Assembly (NCBI RefSeq): GCF_904846415.1
Contig: NZ_CAJHAR010000002.1
Location: forward strand, 1-64,000
Source of the DNA: Psychrobacter piscatorii
GTDB lineage: Bacteria > Pseudomonadota > Gammaproteobacteria > Pseudomonadales > Moraxellaceae
Length of the DNA: 64,000 nt
Reading direction: 5' to 3'
Below the pieces are notes generated by a model, which saw nothing but the letters and a program-made list of their open reading frames with translations, ran no database searches and was not told where the DNA came from. A program made the position numbers and the translations under genes. This document shows, piece by piece, positions 27,153 through 35,517 of this stretch. The stretch's first letter is position 1. Each line of letters begins with the position of its first letter.

Positions 27153-28796
27153 ATGTCGATGTTCAGTATAGAACCAAGCAGCTTATCGTTGAGTCTGACA
27201 CTTGGGCTGACTTTAGGTCTTAGTGCTTGCCAGAGCCTACCCGAAAAGCCGCATCTACCTGAGAGCCAAGCGCTATCAGCGCGAGTCAATGCTTTATACC
27301 AAAAAGAAGACAGACCAAAAATTGAACAAAAAACAGCCGCTGGAGTCAGCAACACTGACCTAGTGGCCGCTGTTAGTGCGCAAAATGAAATTCATCCTGA
27401 TTTGTCAGGCTATCATCCGATCGTCACTGGGGCAAATGCGTTTGCTGCCCGTAGTATCTTAACGGGTATGGCCACGCGCAATATCGATGCACAGTATTAT
27501 ATTTGGCACAATGATCAGGCTGGCCAACTTCTATTAAAAGACTTGTGGGAAGCCGCTGAGCGCGGTGTGATCGTGCGTTTGTTGTTAGATGATTTTAATA
27601 ACAGTGCAAAATTTGATCAGCATCTACTACGTTTTGCGAGCCACCCTAATATCGCGGTGCGTATCATCAATCCATTGATGCATCGTAAGTTTTCAACATT
27701 GAACTACGTCACAGGTTTGCCGCGTATCAATCGCCGTATGCACAATAAAAGCATGACGTTTGATAAACAGATTACCATTATCGGCGGACGTAATATCGGT
27801 AATGAGTACCTGAGTAACGATCAAAGCAGCCAGTTTGCAGATTTGGATGTTTTACTGATTGGTAAAGTCGTCGCAGACATTGATAATAGCTTTGCCAGTT
27901 ATTGGTCATCACCGCTGTCGTTTGACATCGAAACTTTAGCCAAATTCGATGATGATGTCACGCCTGATTTTTTGAAGGCCTTGGACAAGCTGGGTATAGA
28001 TGAAGAAAATAACGAAGGCAGTAGCTTGACGGTCTATAAAGCCGCCATCAAAGACTCGACGATAGACACTGATCTGATCAACAAACGCGTGCCGTTTCGT
28101 TGGACAGACATGCAATTTTTGAGTGACGATGTTGGCAAACTGTCCAAAAGCGTCTCATCTGAGACCAACTTGGTGCATCAACTGCGTACGTTACTCGGTA
28201 GCCCAACCAAAAAACTGACCATCATCTCGTCTTATTTTGTCCCGACCAAAGACGGGGTCGATACTTTGGTGAAGCTAGCCGAATCTGGCGTTGACATCAA
28301 AATATTGACCAACTCATTTGATGCGACCGACGTGACCGCTGTTCATTCTGGTTATAGTCAATGGCGTCCTAGCCTGCTTCGCTCAGGTGTAAAAATATAT
28401 GAGCTAAAATCAACAGCAGCTGAAGAAAAACGCGACAATAAACTCTGGCGAGCACGCAGTCAGTCATCAACGAGCTTGCATGCAAAAACGTTTGCGGTAG
28501 ACGACTATCAAGTGTTTATCGGCTCCTACAACGTTGACCCTCGTTCTGCCAATATCAATACTGAAATGGGTGTAATCATCAATGATGATGAGTTGGCAAG
28601 ACAGCTGCACGGGGCGCTGAGTGATGATCTGTTAAACCAAGCCTATGAAGTTAAGCTGCTAGACAACGGTAGCTTGGAGTGGCATACCATGGAAGATGGC
28701 AAAGAAGTTGTTTATGACTCAGAGCCACGTGTTGACATGAGTGACCATGTTTGGCTGACCATCATGTCATGGTTACCTATTGATTGGCTGCTATAA
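27153..28796 (+). CDS. phospholipase D family lipoprotein (cardiolipin-synthase-like)
   Basis: A 547-residue protein with a lipoprotein signal (LTLGLTLGLSAC). Two PLD HKD motifs are present: HNKSMTFD near residue 197, followed by GGRNIGNEY, and HAKTFAVD near residue 442, followed by GSYNVDPRS. Such two-HKD proteins transfer phosphatidyl groups, as in ClsC-type cardiolipin synthases, or hydrolyse phospholipids. The lipobox suggests the envelope side. The start ATG has AAGG about 10 bases upstream. Confidence 0.9.
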   Translation: MSMFSIEPSSLSLSLTLGLTLGLSACQSLPEKPHLPESQALSARVNALYQKEDRPKIEQKTAAGVSNTDLVAAVSAQNEIHPDLSGYHPIVTGANAFAARSILTGMATRNIDAQYYIWHNDQAGQLLLKDLWEAAERGVIVRLLLDDFNNSAKFDQHLLRFASHPNIAVRIINPLMHRKFSTLNYVTGLPRINRRMHNKSMTFDKQITIIGGRNIGNEYLSNDQSSQFADLDVLLIGKVVADIDNSFASYWSSPLSFDIETLAKFDDDVTPDFLKALDKLGIDEENNEGSSLTVYKAAIKDSTIDTDLINKRVPFRWTDMQFLSDDVGKLSKSVSSETNLVHQLRTLLGSPTKKLTIISSYFVPTKDGVDTLVKLAESGVDIKILTNSFDATDVTAVHSGYSQWRPSLLRSGVKIYELKSTAAEEKRDNKLWRARSQSSTSLHAKTFAVDDYQVFIGSYNVDPRSANINTEMGVIINDDELARQLHGALSDDLLNQAYEVKLLDNGSLEWHTMEDGKEVVYDSEPRVDMSDHVWLTIMSWLPIDWLL

Positions 28797-28910
28797 CATG
28801 TGAAATGTCCTACGCATCAACGCTTAAACATTCAGGATACAACGTCTAATCTCTGTTAGATCAACATCTTGTCATCTAAGTCTTTAGTATAAATCTCTAA
28901 GTTTATTTTT

Positions 28911-28951
28911 TCGGCAAATCATTATCTCTATGCATTGATTTGCCGGTTTTT
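28911..28951 (+). terminator. terminator downstream of the PLD gene
   Basis: CGGCAAATCA pairs with TGATTTGCCG and is followed by GTTTTTATTG. It separates the PLD gene from the MFS transporter. Confidence 0.8.
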
Positions 28952-29019
28952 ATTGTGCACGGTTATCCAAATGATAATCGTCTTAATGACCACATTACTC
29001 CGTGGATGCGTGATCTATT

Positions 29020-30324
29020 ATGCCGACTCGTTCTCAATACGCCTTGATGTCTACTAAAGACAAAAACATAGTGATGTTCATTAGCTTCATCAGCGCTGTG
29101 ATATTTTTTGATTTTTTGATTTACTTGTATATCTCAGATATTGTTTCAGCGGCAATTTTTCCTGCTAATGCTGACCCTAGAGTTGCTAAACTGCAAGGAA
29201 TGGGGCTTTTTGTTATCGGTTATTTAGCACGTCCAATCGGAGGTGTTCTCATCGGTCGTTATGGTGATATAAAAGGTAGAAAGCCAGTTTTATTGCTAAG
29301 TATAATAGTTACCGCATGTAGTCTCCTAGCAATGGCATTTTTACCCACTTATGCACAATGGGGGGCTGCTGCGCCTGCCTTATTTATATTGTTAAGAATC
29401 ATACAGGGTATGGCGTTTGGTCTTTATGTACCGCTATCTTGGGTATTTGTAGCAGAGCATGTGCCCAGACAGTATCTGTCAGTTGCCTGTAGCTATGCGA
29501 CTGCTAGCTTCTTTGTAGGTGTGCTGTTTTCAAATGCCTTTTTTATGTGGTTATCTAGCTTTATGACGACGACTGAGCTAACTGATTATGGTTGGCGTTT
29601 ACCATTTTTAGTAGCGGCGGCTCTTAGTTTCTTACCGCTCTTATTTTGGCGATTCATCGGAGAAACACCCTTTTTTCTGGCACTTACAAAATTAAATACC
29701 GGCAAAAACTCAGGCAAGCCGCTTACCATACTCTTTAAACACTGCAAACACTCTGTGTTTATCGGCATGGTGCTGACGTTAGTGATTTCTAGCATTACCT
29801 CTGTGGTTGTTCTACTATTGCCAGACTTGATAGAGATAAACTTTACGTTAGACAGCGATTTGTTTGGATTCTCCCATAGCTTGGGCATCATATTTATAAT
29901 TTTTGGCTGTATATTCTATGGGATAATTTCTAATCATGAGAATTTTGGTAAGGTTCTAGTAATTGGTTCGATACTCCTCATTGCTCAAATACTAGCCTTC
30001 TTTTATCATCTACAAGCAGGTGGCGATTACATTTTAATTATGTACGCGCTTTTGGGATTCTGTGCTGGTATTGTCGGTATGGTTCCTGCTATCTTGGTGC
30101 AATTGTTTCCAACCAACGTGCGTCTCACAGGTATCTCTTTTTGTTATAATGTGACCTACGGTATCGTTGGTGTACTGATACCTTTTGGTCTTGGTTATGC
30201 CACAACTTTAGTAAGCTTTTCACCAGCACTATACATTGCCTTTATTGGCTTTATCGGTATTATCATGGGGCTGTATTTTTATAATTTGCCTGAATTTAAA
30301 AAAATTGACCATGTTATTTTATAA
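29020..30324 (+). CDS. MFS transporter, metabolite:H+ symporter type
   Basis: A 434-residue protein with about 12 membrane segments. The loop signature GRYGDIKGRKPVLLLS between helices 2 and 3, together with GYLARPIGGVLIG before it and RIIQGMAFG, fits the MHS (ProP/ShiA/KgtP-like) family of proton-coupled organic acid or osmolyte importers. The substrate cannot be read from sequence. The gene is somewhat more AT-rich than its neighbours. The start ATG has no strong ribosome binding site. It stands alone between two terminators. Confidence 0.85.
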   Translation: MPTRSQYALMSTKDKNIVMFISFISAVIFFDFLIYLYISDIVSAAIFPANADPRVAKLQGMGLFVIGYLARPIGGVLIGRYGDIKGRKPVLLLSIIVTACSLLAMAFLPTYAQWGAAAPALFILLRIIQGMAFGLYVPLSWVFVAEHVPRQYLSVACSYATASFFVGVLFSNAFFMWLSSFMTTTELTDYGWRLPFLVAAALSFLPLLFWRFIGETPFFLALTKLNTGKNSGKPLTILFKHCKHSVFIGMVLTLVISSITSVVVLLLPDLIEINFTLDSDLFGFSHSLGIIFIIFGCIFYGIISNHENFGKVLVIGSILLIAQILAFFYHLQAGGDYILIMYALLGFCAGIVGMVPAILVQLFPTNVRLTGISFCYNVTYGIVGVLIPFGLGYATTLVSFSPALYIAFIGFIGIIMGLYFYNLPEFKKIDHVIL

Positions 30325-30380
30325 GTAATTGGTCAATCACTGTTTCGCATGACGCTTGAAGCTCTGGAAACGCTTGAAAA

Positions 30381-30416
30381 TAAGGTGCAATGGGTTGTCT
30401 CATCCATTGCACCTTA
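30381..30416 (+). terminator. strong hairpin after the MFS gene
   Basis: TAAGGTGCAATGG and CCATTGCACCTTA are a perfect 13-bp inverted repeat around a 10-base loop. No long T-run follows, but the position between two genes fits a terminator. Confidence 0.65.
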
Positions 30417-30454
30417 TCCATTATTTAAGACACAGATATTAAGGCTTGATAACC

Positions 30455-31438
30455 ATGGTTGATATGACCAACAAACGCCTCTCAGTTGCGCCTATGATCG
30501 ACTGGACGACGACAGATTATCGTTACTTTGCGCGACTTTTTAACCCGCATACGTACCTATATACCGAGATGATCAGCACTGGTGCGTTGATACATGGCAA
30601 CCGAGCACGGCATCTACGTTTTGATACGCTCGAGCATCCGCTTGTATTGCAGCTTGGCGGTGCAGACATTGATGAGATGACACAGTGTGCTGAGTTTGCC
30701 CAGCAGTATGGCTATGATGAGGTCAATATCAATGTCGGCTGCCCCTCTGATCGCGTACAACATAATAAGATAGGTGCCTGTCTGATGGCAGAACCCAAAA
30801 CAGTTGCTGACTTGGTCAAGCATATGCAAGCTGCAGTCGATATCCCCGTGACGGTCAAACACCGTATCGGTATCGATGACTTTGACAGTTACGAGTTTAT
30901 GGTGGATTTTGTGCAGACCGTTGCGGCTGCTGGCTGTACGCGTTTTATTGTTCATGCGCGTACCGCATGGCTACAAGGGCTGAGTCCCAAGCAAAACCGC
31001 GAGATACCACCGTTACGCTACGAGGATGTCTATCGTCTAAAACAAGACTTTCCTGAACTCGATATTGAGATCAATGGCGGTATCGATACCATTGAAGACA
31101 TCAAAATGCACCTGCAACATATCGATGGCGTGATGATTGGTCGGGCATTTTATCACAACCCGTATCTATTAGCAGAGGCCAATAGCTTATGGAACGAGGC
31201 AGCACCCGACGCGATACCTAAGCGCTCAGAGATTTTAGAGCAGCTCTACCCTTATCTACAAGAACAAATCGCCAAAGGCGAAGCACTACCCACGATGACA
31301 CGACATTATCTAGGATTGTTTCAAGGGTTGATGGGTGCACGCAAATGGCGGCAAGCACTAAGCGGCAAACCTCAGCTCACGCTCGGTGACATTAAACGAG
31401 CAGCCGATGAAGTATTATCGTTAAATCCTGACGCATAG
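30455..31438 (+). CDS. dusA: tRNA-dihydrouridine(20/20a) synthase DusA
   Basis: FMN enzyme that reduces uridine 20/20a in tRNA D-loops. The TIM barrel has LSVAPMIDWTTTDYRYFAR at the N-terminus, LYTEMISTGALIHG, the catalytic-cysteine segment EVNINVGCPSDRVQ, VKHRIGIDD, FIVHARTAWLQGLSPKQNREIPPL (DusA-type), and INGGIDT. About 327 residues. The ATG at 30455 is preferred; a TTG at 30446 and an ATG at 30464 are alternatives. Confidence 0.96.
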   Translation: MVDMTNKRLSVAPMIDWTTTDYRYFARLFNPHTYLYTEMISTGALIHGNRARHLRFDTLEHPLVLQLGGADIDEMTQCAEFAQQYGYDEVNINVGCPSDRVQHNKIGACLMAEPKTVADLVKHMQAAVDIPVTVKHRIGIDDFDSYEFMVDFVQTVAAAGCTRFIVHARTAWLQGLSPKQNREIPPLRYEDVYRLKQDFPELDIEINGGIDTIEDIKMHLQHIDGVMIGRAFYHNPYLLAEANSLWNEAAPDAIPKRSEILEQLYPYLQEQIAKGEALPTMTRHYLGLFQGLMGARKWRQALSGKPQLTLGDIKRAADEVLSLNPDA

Positions 31439-31471
31439 CTAAATGTTGGTATAACTGAATTGATAGCATTC

Positions 31472-31501
31472 ACATGCTAGCCATTGTCGTGGCTAGCATG
31501 T
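31472..31501. terminator. terminator between convergent dusA and CPBP genes
   Basis: ACATGCTAGCC and GGCTAGCATGT form a perfect 11-bp hairpin with an 8-base loop between the two convergent stops. Confidence 0.75.
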
Positions 31502-31504
31502 TAT

Positions 31505-32293
31505 CTACGCCGCTTGCGCAAGATACTGCCACATCGCTGCGCCATTATTAACGATATGCAGTACGATTGGCAGTAATAGCGACCCTGACTTGATACGTGC
31601 ATAACAAAATATGAATGCCAACACCACAATGGTACTGATTTCATAAATGCCATACTGCACATGGATAATGGCAAATATCAAACTGGTCACGATACTCGCA
31701 ACTATTGCACCTCGCTGCGCTGGATACAACGGCGCCTTGAACTGCTCTGCAATGGCTGACCATAATATGCCACGAAAGACCACTTCTTCATAGATAGGTG
31801 CAACCACGACCATTGCAAATACCAGCAGCCACACTGAACTAACAGACTGGTATAGTGGATCTACAAATACTAACGGCGTCATATCCAGCATATAGGTCAG
31901 CGCCTGACTGACTATCATAAATATCAACAGCAATCCTAGCATGCCCATACCAACCGTAAATGAAAACGGCTTGATTGCTAGATACTGCCGCCATTCACCG
32001 CCTCTTATACGAATAATAAGAACACTGGTTATCATCAGCAGCACGCAGCCTATGAGTATTGATAAGCTCACGACTGTTCCATCGTTACTACCAAAAAAGA
32101 AGATATCCCCCATCGAGGCATTTTTGGTCACAGGTAATACCAGCTTGCCAGCGATATAGACGCCTACCAACTGACTGATAAAAAACGCAAGCACCATCCC
32201 TACCGTTAGCATAAATGTACCAACGCGTGAAAATAACGGCGGACGCTCAGGCGAGATTGCGATATCCGGTAAAGCTGTCACATTTTTTGGCAT
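31505..32293 (-). CDS. CPBP family intramembrane metalloprotease
   Basis: A 262-residue protein with about eight membrane segments and the CAAX-protease/Abi motifs: APIYEEVVFRGILW (Glu-Glu and Arg), FAIIHVQYG (first His), and a late LHIVNNGAAMW (His and Asn). In bacteria these act as membrane proteases in stress, bacteriocin self-immunity or maturation; the role here is not known. The start is an ATG. Confidence 0.88.
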   Translation of the reverse strand: MPKNVTALPDIAISPERPPLFSRVGTFMLTVGMVLAFFISQLVGVYIAGKLVLPVTKNASMGDIFFFGSNDGTVVSLSILIGCVLLMITSVLIIRIRGGEWRQYLAIKPFSFTVGMGMLGLLLIFMIVSQALTYMLDMTPLVFVDPLYQSVSSVWLLVFAMVVVAPIYEEVVFRGILWSAIAEQFKAPLYPAQRGAIVASIVTSLIFAIIHVQYGIYEISTIVVLAFIFCYARIKSGSLLLPIVLHIVNNGAAMWQYLAQAA

Positions 32294-32362
32294 ATATATG
32301 TCACTTAAAAAATACGCTGTCAGCTTGTATTAGACACAAGCCTACATAACGATACGTTGCTT

Positions 32363-33253
32363 TTATTTTGATAGTTGCTGCTTAATCAGTTCGAGTACCT
32401 GCTGCGATACAGACTCAGGATGCTCAAGTGGGAACATATGGCCACCCTCATGAGTCTCATAAGGGATACCTAAGCGCGACTTTATCTGTTGGGGAAACCG
32501 ACGTTTTAAAAAGATACTGTCTTGACCGATAATCAAGGTAACAGGCACTTTAGGGCCGCGATTCGGTGCCAACCAATACCAAGAAGGATTGGTACGGAAC
32601 ACTTCTACTTCATTAGCTTTAGGAATGGCCAATGTGACCTTACCATCCGCGCGCTCATGCAGGCCATGATCGATATATCCTTGAAAGCTGCGCTCATCAA
32701 AGTTCTTAAAAAACCCTTTATGCCGCATTTTTTCATACGCATCTGCTCGACTGTCCCACACATCACGGCGATGCTTAGAGATACCCGCTGGAGACAATTT
32801 ATCCATCAAACGTTTACTCGTAAGAGGCAATTTATCTACTGTCTTTGCCAAATGCCACAACAAGCTAACTTTGCCATAAATCCAAGGCGGATCCATGAGC
32901 ACTGCTTGAGCAAACAGCTTGGGCTCACGGTAAGCTGCTTGCAAGGTACACATGGCGCCAAGTGAATGACCCACGCCCACCACCTGAGTGACGCCGTGCT
33001 TTTCGCAGGCAGTTTTTACACTATCGATCACCTGCTGTGTCAGACTGCGCCAATGATTATCCACTGGATAATCGGGCGTATCACCCAACATGGCAATATA
33101 TTCAATCGTAAAAAATGCTGATAATCCTGCAAAAAATGGCCCATACACAGCACTTGGCATCCCATTGGCATGGGCAAAATGTAGTACAGGCTTTTTTGTT
33201 ATCTTGGAGACAGGTAGCGCAGCAAAGGTCTGCAAATTGATTTCATCACTCAT
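32363..33253 (-). CDS. alpha/beta hydrolase
   Basis: A 296-residue protein with FAHANGMPSAVYGPFFAGL near the N-terminus (the HANG oxyanion region), nucleophile motif GVGHSLGAMCTLQAAY, the aspartate region VTLIIGQDSIF, and the late GGHMFPLEHPE histidine. No signal peptide. A general esterase or lactonase-like enzyme; the substrate is unknown. The start is an ATG with GAGAG upstream. Confidence 0.88.
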   Translation of the reverse strand: MSDEINLQTFAALPVSKITKKPVLHFAHANGMPSAVYGPFFAGLSAFFTIEYIAMLGDTPDYPVDNHWRSLTQQVIDSVKTACEKHGVTQVVGVGHSLGAMCTLQAAYREPKLFAQAVLMDPPWIYGKVSLLWHLAKTVDKLPLTSKRLMDKLSPAGISKHRRDVWDSRADAYEKMRHKGFFKNFDERSFQGYIDHGLHERADGKVTLAIPKANEVEVFRTNPSWYWLAPNRGPKVPVTLIIGQDSIFLKRRFPQQIKSRLGIPYETHEGGHMFPLEHPESVSQQVLELIKQQLSK

Positions 33254-33342
33254 AACAGGCTCTCGTGGGATGGTTTATATATTATTTTTAATAATGCAAC
33301 TGTATTTCATATTAAGGTAATTTTTAGCACTATATACAATTA

Positions 33343-33370
33343 AGGCTGAACATAATTATATGCTCAGCCT
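33343..33370 (-). terminator. hairpin downstream of sppA
   Basis: AGGCTGA and TCAGCCT pair around a 14-base AT-rich loop just after the sppA stop. The following T-tract is weak. Confidence 0.5.
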
Positions 33371-33407
33371 CAACAATCATACACAGTATATCTAAAACAT
33401 TAAACGC

Positions 33408-34463
33408 TTAACGCATTTTTGCATTGCCTTCTTCTTGGGGTAAAAATCCATCAAGACTCATGCTAGAACCAATACCTGCACCCAATTTTACCGCAAAACG
33501 ATCCATAAACATTTGGAACGGATCGGTTGGGCTATAGCTGATGATCGTATCAAGATCTAATTGTTTGCTAAGGCTTGTGATACTGCCTGTTTTGTCCGCC
33601 AAACCTAGATCAATAGACTGCTCACCGGTCCAAAACAATCCTGAAAACAGTTTGTTTTGCTCAGGGTTTTTCAGGCGATCACCGCGGCCTTCTTTGACGG
33701 CATTGATGAAATGCTTGTGCGTATTGGCAAGCACACCTTCAACATGTTTTTCTTCGTAGTCAGTCAATGGACGCGACAAGCTCAAGATGTCTTTGTACTC
33801 ACCCGCAGTGATAGTACGATCTTCTACGCCGACTTTGTCCATTAGACCTTTGACATTGTAGCTTGGCATAATGACACCGATAGAACCAACCAAGCTCGAC
33901 GGATTGACATAGATCTCATCTGCTGCAGAAGCAATATAATAAGCACCTGAGGCACCAATATCACCAATAACGGCATAAAGTTTTTTATCCGGGTACTCTT
34001 TACGCAGCTCCATCATGGTCTGCCAAATTTCATCAGACTGTACCGGTGAGCCGCCAGGTGAGTTAATGTCTAACGCCACCGCTTTAGAGTTACTGTTGGC
34101 AAAAGCGTCTCTCAATGCCTCATTGACATCGTAAGCATTGGCCACGTCATCATTACTGATCACACCTTGCAGCTCAACCACTGCCAAATGCGGCGAGCTA
34201 GTATCAACGGCATCCATACCTGTTGGCGAACCACTACATCCGCGACCTATGGTCAAAAATATCAATAAGATATAACCAAAGGTCAACAGTTTAAAGAAAA
34301 TACTCCAGCGACGAGCACGGCGCTGCTCAACCACACTAGCTAATAAGGTGTTTTCCAGTACTTTCCACTCTTGTCCGCTCGGCGCGTTTGGTTGCTGCAT
34401 GGGCGTTGGCTGATTTGCCGAATTATCAGGACGTTTGTTTGGGTCTGGTGGCCAGTTGGGCAT
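33408..34463 (-). CDS. sppA: signal peptide peptidase SppA (S49 family)
   Basis: Membrane-anchored serine protease that degrades cleaved signal peptides. A 351-residue short-form protein has one membrane segment around residues 60-78 and the periplasmic S49 domain: DINSPGGSPVQSDEI, IGDIGASGAYYIASAADEIYVNPSSLVGSIGVI with the likely catalytic Ser in GASGAYYIA, and GEYKDILSLSRPL with the likely catalytic Lys. The start is an ATG. Confidence 0.93.
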   Translation of the reverse strand: MPNWPPDPNKRPDNSANQPTPMQQPNAPSGQEWKVLENTLLASVVEQRRARRWSIFFKLLTFGYILLIFLTIGRGCSGSPTGMDAVDTSSPHLAVVELQGVISNDDVANAYDVNEALRDAFANSNSKAVALDINSPGGSPVQSDEIWQTMMELRKEYPDKKLYAVIGDIGASGAYYIASAADEIYVNPSSLVGSIGVIMPSYNVKGLMDKVGVEDRTITAGEYKDILSLSRPLTDYEEKHVEGVLANTHKHFINAVKEGRGDRLKNPEQNKLFSGLFWTGEQSIDLGLADKTGSITSLSKQLDLDTIISYSPTDPFQMFMDRFAVKLGAGIGSSMSLDGFLPQEEGNAKMR

Positions 34464-34659
34464 ATAACTTCCTAAGTCAGAAACAATCTAAAACAATAAA
34501 AAGATGATATTGGTAGATACGGCTAAAAATAAATATCTCCTCGCCGTGTCAATCATCGGTATTAATAGGCTGCTAAGTATGGTGGTATTTCGATAATGGT
34601 TCAATAGTATAACTGTGAAATATCACCATATTGTAACACTGAGAATATAAGCTATATTT

Positions 34660-35511
34660 TTAAGGACTCGTCACTTCTGCGTCAACACCGTTGTCGATTA
34701 TATCCAGCGATAAAGACGCTTCTAAAGGTTTGTCATCGTAGGTGATAATATCATTGATGCTTTGACGACTTATGACGTCAGTTGTCAGCTGTGATGCACT
34801 ATGGCCAAGCCATGTGATATTTTTAAACCTCATACTGTCGTTATTCGAATCAGCTGAACATAATAATGACCACATCTGCCAAACGCTTGGATGCGTATCA
34901 GTGTCCAAAACAAGCCGTGATTGAGACAAGTTTTTGTGATCCGTATCTAACTGGTTATCTGCTATTTTCGTTTGAGAGTTTACAGATAATGACTTTAGCG
35001 GATCGGCTGCGTTGTATCTTAGAACTTGTATAGGTACGCTGCTATCAATCGCAATTGTACAGTCCCACACGCTGGTATCACCTATCTCGCTCCAGCCTGT
35101 CATTGCTTGGATCGATAAATCACCACTAGCTACCTGCCATTTTTTGCCTTGCTCGCAACCTTGGGCACTGATATTCGTCTTACCTTTAGACTGAGATGCT
35201 ATTTTAGATGCTTGCTGAAATACAGACCAACGCTCGGAGCGCCCAGCTTGCCAATATTGACTGACAGGCAGCTGCTGATTTACCTGCACAACTGTCAGCG
35301 GTAATAATTCAGAATTTTTGGTGCTAACGGCTGTATTTTGCTCACTAACATTCAATGTGTCAGTCAGTACGGTGCTACTGCTCTGCACTATGATGCCTTC
35401 TAGCTTATCGACTGACAAACTACCCAGTTGCTGCTCTAAAGACGCAGATAGTTTATCCGCTGTGAGACTACTTGGCATGGTCCGTGTTGCGGTTGGTCTG
35501 TGATCAGACAA
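34660..35511 (-). CDS. ORF downstream of comEC, probable detached C-terminal domain
   Basis: A 283-residue ORF from a TTG at 35511, 7 bases past the comEC stop and in a different frame. Its pattern resembles the metallo-beta-lactamase part that ends normal ComEC proteins: LEGIIVQSSSTVLTD sits where LDxxxLSHxDxDHxGG is expected, then YWQAGRSERW, CEQGKKWQVASGDLSI, and WLGHSASQL in place of VGHHGS. The catalytic His/Asp residues are missing. It may be the remnant of a ComEC tail cut off by a frameshift, or a diverged independent protein. No signal peptide is seen. Confidence 0.5.
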   Translation of the reverse strand: MSDHRPTATRTMPSSLTADKLSASLEQQLGSLSVDKLEGIIVQSSSTVLTDTLNVSEQNTAVSTKNSELLPLTVVQVNQQLPVSQYWQAGRSERWSVFQQASKIASQSKGKTNISAQGCEQGKKWQVASGDLSIQAMTGWSEIGDTSVWDCTIAIDSSVPIQVLRYNAADPLKSLSVNSQTKIADNQLDTDHKNLSQSRLVLDTDTHPSVWQMWSLLCSADSNNDSMRFKNITWLGHSASQLTTDVISRQSINDIITYDDKPLEASLSLDIIDNGVDAEVTSP

Positions 35512-35517
35512 AAACAG